A DNA stretch of 64,000 nt from Rehmannia glutinosa (GCA_016081115.2 CM071931.1:19072317-19136316), one strand, 5' to 3'. Shown: positions 35,361 through 47,512, numbered from the stretch's first letter. Notes: generated by a model from the letters alone, not told the origin. A program made the numbers and translations.

Positions 35361-35372
35361 GCTCTGATATCA
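35361..35372 (-). other. Primer binding site of element A
   Basis: On the minus strand, TGATATCAGAGC lies next to the 5' LTR. It is one base off the initiator tRNA-Met PBS. Confidence 0.85.
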
Positions 35373-35374
35373 CT

Positions 35375-36834
35375 TGTAGGTCTCAAGGGTTGTTTAAGTA
35401 AAGTCTAGAAGGGGGGGTTCAATAGACTTTACAAATTTTTTATTTTTGTCCTTTAAATCAAAGTTTTATCGCAAGTCAGCTTAGTCCTTGAGGGACAACT
35501 TAGTTCAACCTTCACAGTGGAGTTAGCTGTTCAATAGACTCAAGAGAGTTGTTGATAAGATAGCTCAGCTGAGTGAGGTGACCTTTTTAGAAATACAACA
35601 GACTTGGTTTTTCAGCGGAAGTCTTATACCCTTTGATTAAAATAAGTTTTCAACACTTGTTTTTAAGTTAAGTTATTATTAGTAGACTTAACAAATTTAT
35701 CAAACATCAGATATAATATGCAAGAAATAAATGTGTTGAATGTAAAAGACAAAGAGAATTTTTTATAGTGGTTTGGGGATTGGGTAATTCCTCTAATCTA
35801 CTCTTCTCCAACACCTAGAGGTAATCCACTAAGTAACAGTGGCTTCGTTACAAAAGGATGACAGTCAAAGCTTAGCCTTGATCACACAGCTGACTTTGCT
35901 TATGAGACTCAGCTTTTCACAAGACAGTTGTCCTGCTACTTCAGCTCATTGGATTTGATCACGTAGCCCTCCAACGAATCTGAAGCCTGGTTCAACAAGA
36001 ATCTCACTGCACTTCCTTTAACCTTGGATATGCAGACCCCTTTGTTTTTCAACAAAGTTACCTCTTCAACAGTTTGAAGTTGTCTTTCCTTCACTTAGTG
36101 TGTTGGATCAATTTCCGTTGAGTTTTAGGCTTGAGGATTGAATGTATGCTTGAGAGTATTTTTCACTTTGCTCAGATTGCTTTAATTCTCTTGTGTGTCA
36201 TAAGTTGAATAATTACTCTCTCAAATGAATTCCTCAGCCTTTAAAGTGCCTGTTTGAAAATGTATTCGTTCAATAGATAGATCCATTTTTCAAACTACAC
36301 TTCAAGTTCGTTGGCCTGTCTTATCTTGCAACATTTGATGTAGACGGATCCTTGTATTAATGCTTTGCAACAGGTTGAATCTGTGTAGGTTTGCAGGAGT
36401 ATCCCATTGGTTCCTAACTTTTGCACTCTTTCAACAAAACAACTTTATGCTTGCAGTCTGACATGTTTTCTCTTTCAGCAAAGATTTGACTTTGCTTATC
36501 AACGGACATCTTCAGTTTTCTTGAGTCCTTTTTGCTGTTGAACCCCTTTGATAGTCTTCTCCACTAATTTGGGAGTGACTTGGCTGTCAGTCTGCTGATT
36601 GAGACAACTTTTTGATACTTGACCGATCCTTCACTACAGTACTCAGCTGACACACAATAGAGTCCTCACTTAGATCTTCAGTCAACTTTCTGCAATCTTC
36701 AACTTGGTTGTTTCAACTCAACTAATAGAACCGTGTCTATTACACAGTTGATTTCACAGCGAAATTGGGGTGCCAACTTTTTAATCTAAGATTTACATAG
36801 CATCATCAAAATCTATTACATAAATCTCCCAACA
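35375..36834 (-). repeat. Element A 5' LTR
   Basis: This 1460-bp LTR starts TGTTGGGAGATT on the minus strand and ends GAGACCTACA. It aligns along its length with the LTRs of C. Confidence 0.9.
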
Positions 36835-38112
36835 CTTTAGCGAGCAATTGATTTTCGGAATCAAAACTTTTGACTTTAGCAAGAGTAATTGAATTAGCAT
36901 GGTCAAGATATTCATAAGAAGTAAATAACTTGTCTTTTTCTAATTTTAACTATTTAAACTCTTTTTTCAAACTCTTGTATTTACAAATCATGTCTCTAAA
37001 CTCATTTTGTAAATCATCACAATCACCTTGTAACTGGTCAATTAAAGAGGAAGAGGAAGAATTAGAATGTACCTCATTGTCTTCATCATTTATGGCCATG
37101 AGACCATGTTGGTTTCCTCTTCATTGTCGGATATTGCAAGAAGTTCATACCACGTTTTGACATCCGCATTTAGAGCATTCTTTTTCGAAAAAGCCTTTTT
37201 CTTCTTTTGCTCCTCCTTCACCATTTTAGGACAATTGGCTATAAAGTGCCCGGATTTCCCGCATTTAAAACACGAGTTGTCTTTAGTCTTTCTTGCCTTA
37301 TTTTAGTTGACAAATTTGGCAAATTTTCAAACAAGGGCGGTGGTTTCCTCATCCTCCTCATTACTAGCATAATATGAATTATTTGAATTTGAAGCAAGGT
37401 CTTTAGATGTAGATTGCATAGCCGGTTGAGATGTGGATGGTTTGGAATTCTTCCTTTCTTTAAGATAGACTTCATATATGAGAAGATTCCCAATTAAGTC
37501 ATCAAACCTGAGAGTCTCAAGATTTTGAGCTTTCGTTTAACCGTCACTTTTTTGGACCATGAACCGGGAAGATCATTCAAAATTTTGGTTACCTTATCTT
37601 CTTCCAAGATGACTTTTCGTACGCCAATAAAGGATTGATGATGTTGTCGAGCCTTTCCACCATTTTATAAATCCCTTCACCCTCGAACATTATGAAGTTT
37701 TTAAAATCTTTAATAAATATGGTTTTTCTAGCTTGTTTAACTTTCTTAGTACATTCATAGATGGTTTCTAATTTTCCCCATACTTCATGTGCCGATCTTA
37801 TTCCTTGAATCCTATTATACTCGGTGGCGGTAAGAGAGCAATGTAAAATATTTAAAGTCTTACCGTTGAGAGAGAAGAACTTCTTGTTATTTTCATCGAA
37901 TTCTTTGAAACTTTTTTGGGAGCTAAAGCTCCATCCTCCAATTTCTTTGTTGGTTGGGCAACTCCTTCGATGACCGCGTTCCAAATATCAAACCTGCAAC
38001 CTTGTAAGAAGCATTCCATTCGATCCTTCCGAAATGCATAGTTGTTGGCGTCAAATAGTGGTGGCTTATTGGTTGAAGCGCCGGTGATGAGGTAGCTTTC
38101 GTTCGTAGCCAT
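36835..38112 (-). pseudogene. Copia D gag (truncated by element A)
   Basis: The start ATG is at 38112-38110 (MATNESYLITGASTNKPPLF). The UBN2-type core follows (FSLNGKTLNILHCSLTATEY; WGKLETIYECTKKVKQARKT; GEGIYKMVERLDNIINPL), with a frameshift near 37900. The 37493-37239 region reads through a knuckle-like CFKCG segment only in another frame. The coiled-coil part ends at the insertion site of A. Compared with B, this copy keeps an open core but has its own frameshifts. Confidence 0.85.
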
Positions 38113-38161
38113 GGATCTTTCCTCTTTACTCGTAATGAGAAACGAGATTGCCAAAGAGTTT

Positions 38162-38174
38162 GGCTTTGATGCCT
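38162..38174 (-). other. Primer binding site of element D
   Basis: On the minus strand, AGGCATCAAAGCC lies beside the 5' LTR. It is a diverged form of the B site TGGTATCAAAGCC. Confidence 0.65.
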
Positions 38175-38176
38175 CT

Positions 38177-39431
38177 TGTTAGTCCAAGTGGCTACGAAAA
38201 TCTAGAGGGTGGGGGGATGAATAAATTTTCTCGATTTTCTGATTTGTGCCCTCTTTTTCGAATTTGAAGATGGCAAAGAAGTAAAAGTGCAAAAAATAAA
38301 TCAACACACAATAATTTATAGAGCTTCAACTCACCTAGGGCCTACGTGCTCTACCACCCGATATGTCTGAATGGATTTTGAAAATGAAAAAAATTTATTA
38401 ATAGATACCAAACTATTACAACCTTTACCTTGAAGAATACTATACTCATCTTACAACACCGCCTATGAAGAGCACCAAACTCTTCTTACAACTATGAAGA
38501 GCATCAAACTCTTCAACACCTAAATAATTAACTAAGTGTGTTCTTACTACAAGAACACTTAATAAGTATGTCTTTTTTTTTTGGATGATTTGAAACAATC
38601 AACATTACAACTCAAATGAAGTATACAACTTTGTAAGTGCAAGTGTAATCAAGAAAGAATAGCCTAATAAGCAAGATATGAAAGTGATAAGCTTAGGCTA
38701 ATACAACAAGTATATTGAAAGTGAAGAACAAAAGAATTTGCTGAATTTTTGCTTGTTGTATTGTATGTTTGTGGTTGTATTTGATCCTTCAAGCCTTCAT
38801 ATATTTATAAGAGAGCTCCAAGATGTAATTCACAACATAGGCTCCTCCTAATTGAGTAGTTTCTGCAAAAGAAAGATCAAAAAACTCGAAGAAATGGTTA
38901 AGAAAAGATAAAGCCTTAAAATCATGAGAAGTGTTTGCACAATGGATAGTTTTTGTTGTCCAAACAATAGGGCGACGGTCGCCATCAAAGAAATTCGAAT
39001 GTTAATGCCGTTGAAAAGTCTTTTTGCACAGGATGCTGTAGAGGGCGATCGATCATTGTCTAGGGCGACCGGTTGCTCAAGGATAGTTATCGTTCAATGT
39101 TGAAACAGAGAGATTTCGAAGAAAAACAAACATTCCCAAGCACTGGTCGCCCTAGGGGGTCGACTGGTCGCCCTCCCTGCCTCAGCTTCTCTGTTTTATT
39201 TTGTTACATACAAATTTTCAGTTACGTGTCTCCCTATAGGGCGATCGGTCGACCTTTTCACAGAGAAGTCCTGATTTTTGTCAAAGATAAAGTTCAAAAA
39301 GTACTTCAAAAACTTAGTAAAAATCATTGAAAATGTTTTGAAGTATTTGGACAACATTTGAGGACATTGTTTTCATATAAAACTCACTTATATGAAATCA
39401 TCAAAATCAAAATAAATACATTGATCCAACA
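38177..39431 (-). repeat. Element D 5' LTR
   Basis: This 1255-bp LTR starts TGTTGGATCAATG on the minus strand and aligns with the B LTR. It contains CGATCGGTCGACC- and GGTCGCCCTAGGG-type palindromic patches at 38970-39265, the counterpart of the B palindromes. Confidence 0.85.
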
Positions 39432-40034
39432 TCATGTCATTGTTTTAAGGCGTAAATTAAAAAAAAAATGGTGAAGACATCTATGGAATTGTTAAAAAAT
39501 ATTATTAATTCTATTATTTTAATAATTAGCCAAATTATTATCCCTCAATCCCCTCACCCCCGAAAAAATAATAAAAATCAAAATCAAAATAAATCAATTC
39601 AAAAACACCAAAATCAACCATATGCCAAGAATTAAATTAATATTATTTGCATGCTGTAAGAGACTAAGAGCCAAATTTGCTTAAGTATGCCCTAACGGTT
39701 TTATATTCCGGGAGGTCTTTTTTTGAGTAACCCTTTTGTTCCATTTGAATGACTTCACCCTTCTTGTTCTTTTTTTTTTTTTTTTTGTTGATTTTTCTCA
39801 GTGCACATTGTATTTCTATTTTAGTTGCTGTCTATATTAGTTTCTCATATTTAAATTTAATTTATCTATTGAAGTTGTTGATGTAGAATTAGGCCCAATC
39901 ACAACCAATTAATGGTCTTGATATTGGGTGGAGCATATATTGTGGGTGGTTATTAAAAGGGACATGTTGATGTGTGGAAGAAGAATATCGACTTTTTAGG
40001 AATGGATTGGATTTTCCAATAGTGAACTGGGCCC
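39432..40034. other. AT-rich spacer
   Basis: No gene is seen. There is a long T run at 39772-39786 and otherwise plain AT-rich sequence. It is the first sequence outside the five-element stack. Confidence 0.6.
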
Positions 40035-40043
40035 GTAAGATAA

Positions 40044-41189
40044 GGGCTTTTTGATATAATACGGCACTTTTCAAAACAAATTGCCAATATGGGTGGTTTT
40101 GGAATCTCTTGTTAAACTAAGTGTAGACGCAAATAAGTATTGCGCTTCTATTATTTTTATTTTGATGTCCAAATAAAGCCAAACTTCATTTGAGCTTTAA
40201 ATTTTTATTTTTTTCGAATCTTAAAATGAGGCGCATGTGGCTTGAGCTTTAAAATGAGGTTCAAACACAACATGCGCCCCATTTAATTTTTTTAAAACAC
40301 AATTAAGATGTCAATCTAAATAAACAATTATATAAATATTTAAGCTAATTCCGATTAGTTGATTATATAATAATTTAAAATATGTTAATTAAAATATAAA
40401 ATAAATAATATTAATTAATATGATAATCCTAAATTCTATGCCTTCCAGTGCTACATTTTGGGGATATCTCCCTCGTGTGCTCCTCCTCCAATCATGATAT
40501 TCGTGTTACTTTGTATAACACAATTATATAATTTCCAGTCAATTATAAAAACAATAAAAAAAATTAGTTCCCGGCCCCAGGCCAACCCGTCGGGCCAAAA
40601 AGGTTTGGTTTTAAACGGCATTTACAAGCCCTACCTTTTTTTTTTGGGGGGGGGTTAAACGTGCCAACCCGTCGGGCGACGTTTAACGACCATTTTAACA
40701 TTCTAGTGATTATCAAGATCATGATCGAAAGAAGAGCACACGAGTGAGATATCCCCCAGATGTAGCACCGGAGGGCATAGACTTTAGGATTGTCATATAT
40801 TTAATATTATTTATTTTGTATTTAAGATTAAAATATTTTAAATTATTATATTATTAACTAATCGGAATTAGTTTAATTTTTTTATTATAATTGTTATCTA
40901 GATTAACATCTTAGTTGCGTAGTATTTAAAAACAAAGGTTTAAATGAGGCGCATGATGTGTTTGAGCCTCATTTTAAAGCCTAAATGCCACATGCGCCTC
41001 ATTTTAAGATAAGGAAAAAAAGTTTGAAGGCCCAATGAAGTTTTCATTTGGACATCAAAATAACAAAAAAACAAATAGTTAATAGAAGCACAACAGGTAT
41101 TTGCGGCTACACTTAATTTTACAAGAGGTTTCAAATCCACCACATTTTATCAATTTGTTTTAAAATTACTGTATTCTTTCAAAAAGCCC
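40044..41189. mobile_element. Fold-back Mutator-like element (1146 bp)
   Basis: The ends GGGCTTTTTG and CAAAAAGCCC are inverted copies, and the 9-bp target duplication GTAAGATAA flanks them (40035-40043, 41190-41198). A 9-bp duplication is the Mutator superfamily hallmark. The arms (about 40044-40500 and 40690-41189) form a long imperfect inverted repeat, with phrases such as AAAATGAGGCGCATG in both. The centre holds a second inverted repeat (AACCCGTCGGGC) and a T/G homopolymer at 40637-40655. There is no transposase, so it is non-autonomous. Confidence 0.88.
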
Positions 41190-41199
41190 GTAAGATAAA

Positions 41200-41592
41200 G
41201 CTTGGAGATATTCGACTCGTTAGCTCGTGACTTAACTCGTTAGTAAACTTGTGAACAGGCTCGTTGGTAAACTCGTATAAATTAAAATAATAGTGTGACT
41301 TTAATTTTAATTTGTATACTTTTACTTATGGTAAGTATAAAAAAATTTGAATAAACTTATTTGTTTGAATATAATCATAGGTTTTAATAGATATATTATG
41401 CGTTTTAGAATATAAATATTATTTTTGTAATAAATTGAAGAATAATTGAAATTTTTAATTGATACTTACTAAGTTCGTTTAGGCTCGCTTATATTCGAAA
41501 AAGTTCACGAGCCATCAATATATTCGATAAATTCAAGCTCGAGCTCGAACTCTCGAAAGCTCGGTTCGGTTTGGTTCAATTGCGATCCTAAT
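41200..41592. mobile_element. hAT-like MITE fragment with GAGCTCGAGCTCG sequence
   Basis: The right end, read on the minus strand, is TAGGATCGCAATTGAACC followed by CTCGAGCTCG-rich sequence. This resembles the terminal type of the element at 60724-61377. The left end is not clear. Internal phrases ACTCGTTAG and GCTCGTTGGTAAACTCG repeat. Confidence 0.4.
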
Positions 41593-44500
41593 TGTAATAC
41601 ATTGTGTAGAGAGAATATAGAAGTTAGTTGGTTTAAGAACCGTTGTTTTGGGGACTATAACTGCTTTGTTGATAAATTCTCTTTGATTTTTAATTTGGTC
41701 CATCAACAAATTAAAAACCATCTATTAGTATCTGCACATTTAATTCCATAACGTATAATATTCCTTTTAATAAAAACTTTACACTTTATTAAAACACTAT
41801 TAAACTGGACCACCAAAAGACAGCAATACACATTTTAATTAACATATGTGAGTCCGCATGTTCGATTTATCCAACAGTTATTTGTATGAGAATAATTATT
41901 TGTTTTATTAATTTTGGTTAATAATACCTTATTTCAGTCCTCTAATGCCTTAAGGCCAGAAAGTCCATGAAAACCATCAACTTGAAAACCACGAACTCTC
42001 ATTTATCGAAGGTATGTAATTTTTTTTTTTTTTTGAGGGGATCGAAGGTATGTAATTCGATCATTACGAAATTATCAGTTTTCAAGTTCTTTCACTTATT
42101 TTTACTTGCTTTAGGGAACCAACTTGAGCCTCAAAGGTCTTCGTCGGGTCAACTCGGCAGTGCACCACTAGCAACTTTTTGTGATGCAAGCCACCCAATC
42201 AAGAGTTGAGTTAATTCAACAGAGTACTACCAATCACAATAATATCACATTGAATACTTACACCTTCAAAAGTGACTATAGAGATTACTAATTAATTTTA
42301 TATATATAACAACTTACTAAGTTATTCTATCTATTTGATATTGAAAAAAAAATTGAAATTAAAAAGATCATCTTTGGCTTTTAGTAGTTGAGCAATAATA
42401 AATAACTTAAAGATTTTGAGGAAGAAATTGGAGGAAGTTCTTAGTTTTATCAATTTTATAGGCAAAAACTTGTATAAAATGGTCTAATGGACATAATTTG
42501 TGAGGCGAATCCTATATGCAAATAGAATCTCAATCCAAATTCAAACTCATAAAAAAGTCATATTTTTTTTGTATTTTGTAGGATCCACTTTAGGAACTTA
42601 AGTACATGAGACGGTCTCATATAAGATAACAAGACCATCTCGTTTTTTTATCTTTCAACTTTTCTCATAGACATCCTTATCCCAACTCAAAAGGGGGTAA
42701 TAAGAAAAAAAAAAAAAAAAAAAGGATGAATCTCTTGAAACTATCATGAGATCCTAAAGTTATAATTTTGTCCACTATGAAACACATACAATTCGTTATT
42801 CCTAGAATATATTATTACAATTTACCATCATGATTATGATAATCGTCTCACTATTCTAAATCAAAACATAGTTTTGTTAGTGCCTTAAAGGGAGTGTCTT
42901 ACGAAATTTCTGCTTTTAAATAAGTGATTAAAATTATATATTGTTGCGAAGTAAGAAATAAGTAATTAAAATGGTCGGAATTTGAAAAATGAAGTAAAAA
43001 GTTGAAAGAGGTCGAGATTTTATTGTTCATTAATAGCTTTCAATAAAATGACAAAATGTCAAAAGTACTTTTTGAATTATGCAAAAAATTTAAGGAAAAA
43101 ATGTTGAAATAAATTCTGTTTTTAATTAAAATATCAGAAGTACTTTAGAGAAGCAAAAGTACCCCACATCCCTTAGATTTTAATTAAATAAACTGATACT
43201 TTTAAAAACACTTAACAATTTTTAAGAAAAAAACACAACATTTACTTTTTTTTTCTTCAATTGAAAGTTGAAAAACACTTTAAATAAATTGTTGCAAACA
43301 CTCTCCCTCACCACTAAAGCATGCTTATTTGACTTGCCGTAAATTTTGAAACTAAAAAGTTAGATACACTTATTAATTTGTGAACGTGGGATCGTAAAAA
43401 GTTTTTTTTTTTTGAAAGATCGTACGTAAAATGATTATGATTGACTAAAATTGCAGTAGTAATAATAAATTTGTCTATTGTAACTATCTTATTTGTTTCA
43501 ATTAAGATAATTATTGGATTTATAAGAGGAAATCCACCAAGTACGTAAAAAATTGAATCTGTGTATTCTTTTATCTTGAAATATGCTTAGTACCATATGT
43601 TGAAATGTGACATTTTGTTAAATGCAATAGCTATAACTGTATTGTTTCTTTTTCTTCCCCATATAATTTGAGATTATGTTGAAACTTTTTGTTCAATCTC
43701 AATGGACATGATTTTATGAGATAAATACGCTTAACCATTCAAACTTTACTAATTTTTACATTTTACCCTCTAAACTTTAATTTGTTATATTTTGCCCCCT
43801 AAATTATGAAAATCATTACACTTTACCCTGTATGGACAATTTTGCCCCCATAGTTTTATTCTTTTATAACAATAGTTCTAGTAATCCCTTTAAACTCCAA
43901 TTTGTGGCAAATTACTACATAATTATAAATTCATTGCATTATTCAATAAACATGATATTTTACTCCGTAATCAATTTATTTTCGAATTTTTCGAGAAATG
44001 AGAGCTCTTATTTTCTGTCACTTGTTTTGTTTGTGGCATTTCACCTACTTAGATCCAGTCTCTATTAAGAGGTTTTAAGTGGATTATGTCAGGTTTACAG
44101 CCTATAAACTCAATATGACATACTTCTCCAAAGATCTCTTTCCAAGTATATATCTGTATACAAATTGGGTCTTTTGATTGAAAATGAAAATAGTCCATTA
44201 CGATCATATCAGACCCAGCATGCTTCCGTAAAATTAATAAATCCCTTAAAATTCACACATTCTTTGGCTGAAACAGCACCGGGTGCGATGGCTTGCAACA
44301 TCACTAGTCGGAACTGCCCCTAGACCATTTGACAAACAGTTTGCACTGTTCAACTTCAACCAACAGGGAAGACGATCTACAAATTATCGACTGCTTCAGC
44401 AAATGCTCAGCACAACCTTGGTTCATTTCCTACTCCAAACGTATAAGATAATTCTTAAAAGGGATAAATTAATAGAACATTATGAACACATGTTAAAGCA
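41593..44500. other. AT-rich noncoding region
   Basis: No gene is seen. Minor items: a near-palindrome GAGACGGTCTC at about 42609, A runs (42702-42722) and T runs (42020, 43400), and from 43720 to 43860 a repeat with TTTTACCCTCTAAACTTTAA phrases, whose type recurs inverted at 56800-56940. Short plus-strand open frames (43832-44068, 44283-44615) have no recognisable protein. Confidence 0.55.
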
Positions 44501-44734
44501 AAAGCATCTTTTTATTAAGAACTTAAAGAAAATTTATTACATCAGTAATCACCTTTTGGGAGGAGAATACTTGTTTAGCCTCTCATATATGAGGCTTGCA
44601 CTCCCTTACACATAAACATAAACTTAAAAAACACTCTGGAAAGTTTTAAACACTCAACTTATTTTTACAAAGGAAATTTTATTTTTGGAAGACTAAGGGA
44701 TGTTGATCGATGCCTTTAGCCTTTTGAATTTCTT

Positions 44735-44743
44735 CTTTTTATA
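44735..44743 (-). promoter_or_regulatory. Possible pararetroviral TATA box
   Basis: TATAAAAAG on the minus strand lies downstream of the last viral-like ORF, where the pregenomic RNA promoter is expected in caulimovirids. An AATAAA-like signal follows near 44510. This is weak evidence by itself. Confidence 0.3.
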
Positions 44744-45053
44744 GAGGTAGGAATGCCTCTATATTCCTGTATTATTGCACCCACTTGCTGAAATGAGTGG
44801 AAGCTTACTCAGCATCACATGGTTTGGGCCCTCCTTTATCTGGTATCCAAAGTTTATTGATAAGGCTCCATTATCTGATGACTTTCTTTTTCCGTTCTTT
44901 AGTTTGTGGAAGGAATCTTATGACGTTACTGCTTATGTCATTTTCTTGAATTATTGGCATCTACCAGCTAGATGTCAATCTCTTTCTTGTTATGACCCAC
45001 CTTTTGTCTTTTGGGTAAGTGGGTATCACATGTTACCACCCAATCTGGGGAAT

Positions 45054-45700
45054 CTACTTTTTTGGTGGTTCCTGAATTATTGGATACTTCGGCAACTTGT
45101 GTGATTTTTCTTCTCCGTCTCTGGGACATCTCCGATCAATCTTTGGTCGGAATCCTTTACCAAATTCTAGCTCTTTTTGATTCGGACATTCAGGGCAAAT
45201 ATGATTTTTCCAGTGGCCAGTATGAGCCATATTACAGTATTTTCGACGAGTTTCCTTACTCCCCAAAGCAGCTTGTTTTCCCAAAGAAGACTCCTTTTTT
45301 TCTCAAACAGGTCTTCTACAAATCTTGTTGTTTTTCCTGTCATGGTGTTTAATAAGAATGATCCGTTCACCGAATTCTAATAGAACTTGAACGAAAATTG
45401 CTCGTCTTGTTGAGATTTGATCTTCAGTGAAAGATGTAACTAGGGTAACTTCCTCTGAACTTGCTTCATTGATTGTTTTGAAAGCTCGTTCGTCTGGTCT
45501 TCGAAGCCGAATATAATGAAAAGCTTCATGATTACCTTTTCCCATGGGTTCTAGAGTTGTATTAATGAAATACAGTTCCAAGGTATCGCCGCATTTTAAG
45601 CTCTCATTGTTGGACCAGCACTCGTATACTGCTTCCTGGATCCATTAGGGTAGTAGTTTTATCTCCAGGAAAGCAGGGAGGTAGTATAGATTGAAGCCAG
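45054..45700 (-). pseudogene. Pararetroviral ORF fragments with zinc-knuckle-like cysteines
   Basis: Two minus-strand pieces, 45581-45303 and 45284-45054, are near each other in different frames. The second has CNMAHTGHWKNHICPEC, a Cys/His cluster resembling, but not matching, a CCHC knuckle. Such a motif belongs in caulimovirid capsid proteins, which normally precede the reverse transcriptase, yet here it follows RNase H. It may be a rearranged segment or a lineage-specific ORF. Function is unassigned. Confidence 0.4.
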
Positions 45701-45902
45701 TGCTCCAAATTCATACCACCGCTTAACTTCGTGTGGATTAGAGTTTGGTAATATCATCTTTGTTCTTTCTAGATGTATTCCTTGTTTTGTAATAAATTTC
45801 TCCAATTTGCTTGATATTCCTGTCAAAAAGAAGAAATTTTAATCTCGTTAGTATCAACCTTAGAATTGACCATCATAGGCCTAAGATTGATCTCTTCATC
45901 CT

Positions 45903-46289
45903 TTATCCCGGACGTGTTGGGTTGACATGATGACTCGGGATTTGACTCTGGAGTATCATCTTTTCTTGGGCCAATATTTCTGCCAGCTTAGGACCTGTGC
46001 TAGAGGTACTTGAATCTTCTGCTACGGGTTGGGGAGTCCCACGCTCTAAACGCTCTTTTTGCTTATTAGTAGCCCGGAAGAGTGGCCCTTGAAATGTCAA
46101 TCTCAAATGAGAAGGAGATCGAACACAAGCTCGTATGCGATCGATTACTTTGTCCCGATCATTCTTTTGTAACCTTCCAGCCAAATCAGCATTGATGTCC
46201 AGAGTGTTAAATTCTCGGAGAAGCATCTCAAGATGATCGTCGAGGTGTCTTGATGATGTGAGGATGGAATCAGTTTCAATTCTCTGCAT
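45903..46289 (-). pseudogene. Pararetroviral region downstream of RNase H
   Basis: A 128-codon open stretch overlaps the end of the RNase H reading frame by a few codons. It is charged, with a TNKQKERLERG segment and a Ser/Thr-rich patch. I do not recognise a domain. It could be a C-terminal extension of the polyprotein or a separate small ORF. Confidence 0.4.
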
Positions 46290-47482
46290 CTCTTGTTAGA
46301 AAATCTGCAAGAACATTTTCATGAGATTTTATAATGACAATATCATAATCATAATATTGGCATTCAGTTTGCCATCTAAGTAATCTAGTCTTTTCTAGTT
46401 TAGATTCAATTTTATTTTTCAGAAAAGCCTTGACACTTGAATTATCAATTTTTAAAGTAAACTTTTTAGTCAGTAAAAATAATGGGCATTTTTTGAAAGC
46501 TTTTCTGACTGCAAAGAATTCTTTCTTGTTTATATGCCATCGATTTGCTTCACTATCTGTGAATACTCCGCTACAAAATTTGCATGGCACTTCGCCATTT
46601 GGTGTGGCTTTTGTAAGCAGCACTGCTCACCAATAATCATTGGCATCTGTATATAGAACCAGTTCATCCTCATCTTGTGGAATTGCAAGTTTTGAATGCT
46701 TTTTACAAACTTCCTTAAGCCGCTTTATCCCTTCTTGATGTCCATTTTTCCATTTGAATATGGCATCCTTTTTGAGTAATGGGCTAAACACCTTCCTGTA
46801 ATGTGCCAGATTGTTTATGAACATTCCAGCAAAATTAACAACTCCGAGAAAACTTTGAAGTTATTTTTTATCTTTCAGCGTATCTGGAAATCCTTGTATC
46901 TTTTTCACAATATGGTTTTGTAGGATAATTCCGGATTCATCTATTTCAATTCCGAGGAATTCAATCTATGCCTTGTAGCAATTACTGCCTTCTTTTCTGA
47001 AAGCATTAATCATTCCTTGTGACAAACATCTGAAAATATTTCCAAATGTTTGAGGTGCTCCTTTATGTTCTTTGATGCAATTAGGATATCATCAATGTAT
47101 ATGAACATGAAACTGAAATAATGTTTAAAGAAATTATCCATCTTCCTTTGATATATCTGGGGTGCGTTAGCCAATCCCATATGCATCACGTTCCAAATAT
47201 AATGCCCTTGTGGTGTGTAAAAAGCTGTAAACTTCTTACTTTCTTCCTCCATTTTAATCTGGTAAAATCCAGACTTGCAATCGAACTTTGAGAATATCTT
47301 GGTACCTTTGATGCAGTTAACCAAATGTTCTCTGCTTGGGATATAGTATCCATCAAACTCAAGAATGTTATTAATTCCTTTGTAATTAATAACAAGTCTT
47401 GGTTTTCCTCTTTTGATTTCTCCATGATTTTTCTTACTAAGAATCCTGGACTGCTGTATGGAGAAGCTCCTGGTGAAATCAA
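46276..47482 (-). pseudogene. Pararetroviral reverse transcriptase and RNase H
   Basis: In order on the minus strand: an RT start with ISPGASPYSSPGFLV (47482-47186), the palm with FDCKSGFYQIKM and MFIYIDDILIAS (47324-47010), a gap in broken frame, the RT thumb/connection (46824-46627) and RNase H (46623-46276; DNSSVKAFLKNK, RLLRWQTECQYYDYDI, LADFLTR). These motifs and their spacing fit Caulimoviridae better than Gypsy elements, and no integrase follows. Frameshifts occur near 47250, 46900 and 46625. Confidence 0.85.
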
Positions 47483-47512
47483 CTTAAGGTCAAGATGTCC
47501 CTTAAGTATTTT

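Larger units (their letters stand above)
1..36834 (-). mobile_element. Copia LTR retrotransposon A (outer, 3' end off window)
   Basis: Element A reads on the minus strand, from its 5' LTR at 35375-36834 through gag, protease, integrase, reverse transcriptase and RNase H (ending near 719) to an extra ORF that runs off the left edge. The CACTA transposon 5277-34427 splits its gag; the two halves rejoin exactly when the transposon and one AGT copy are removed. Domain order (integrase before RT) is the Copia order. PPT and 3' LTR lie left of position 1, so its target duplication cannot be checked. The first five bases after the 5' LTR are CTTTA. It sits inside gag of element D. Many stops and frameshifts make it non-functional as read. 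Confidence 0.9.
36835..39431 (-). mobile_element. Copia LTR retrotransposon D, 5' part
   Basis: The 5' LTR, PBS and gag of a Copia element on the minus strand, closely related to B. Element A interrupts it at 36835, so its pol and 3' LTR must lie left of the window. Bases after the LTR end at 39431 are TCATG, the candidate target duplication. Confidence 0.88.

Noticed and set aside
42600..42640. GAGACGGTCTC near-palindrome considered as a MITE end.
   Set aside because: No partner end or target duplication was found.
44283..44615. Plus-strand frame of 110 codons beside the pararetrovirus.
   Set aside because: It is on the opposite strand to the viral remnant, with no recognisable motif and no promoter or splice context.
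45177..45380. Possible plus-strand gene opposite the Cys-rich viral fragment.
   Set aside because: Short, and antisense to the better-supported viral-like frame.
46276..47482. RT/RNase H considered as a Gypsy element.
   Set aside because: No integrase or LTRs accompany it. The RNase H end (RLLRWQ...LADFLTR) and tRNA-Met start site fit a caulimovirid better.
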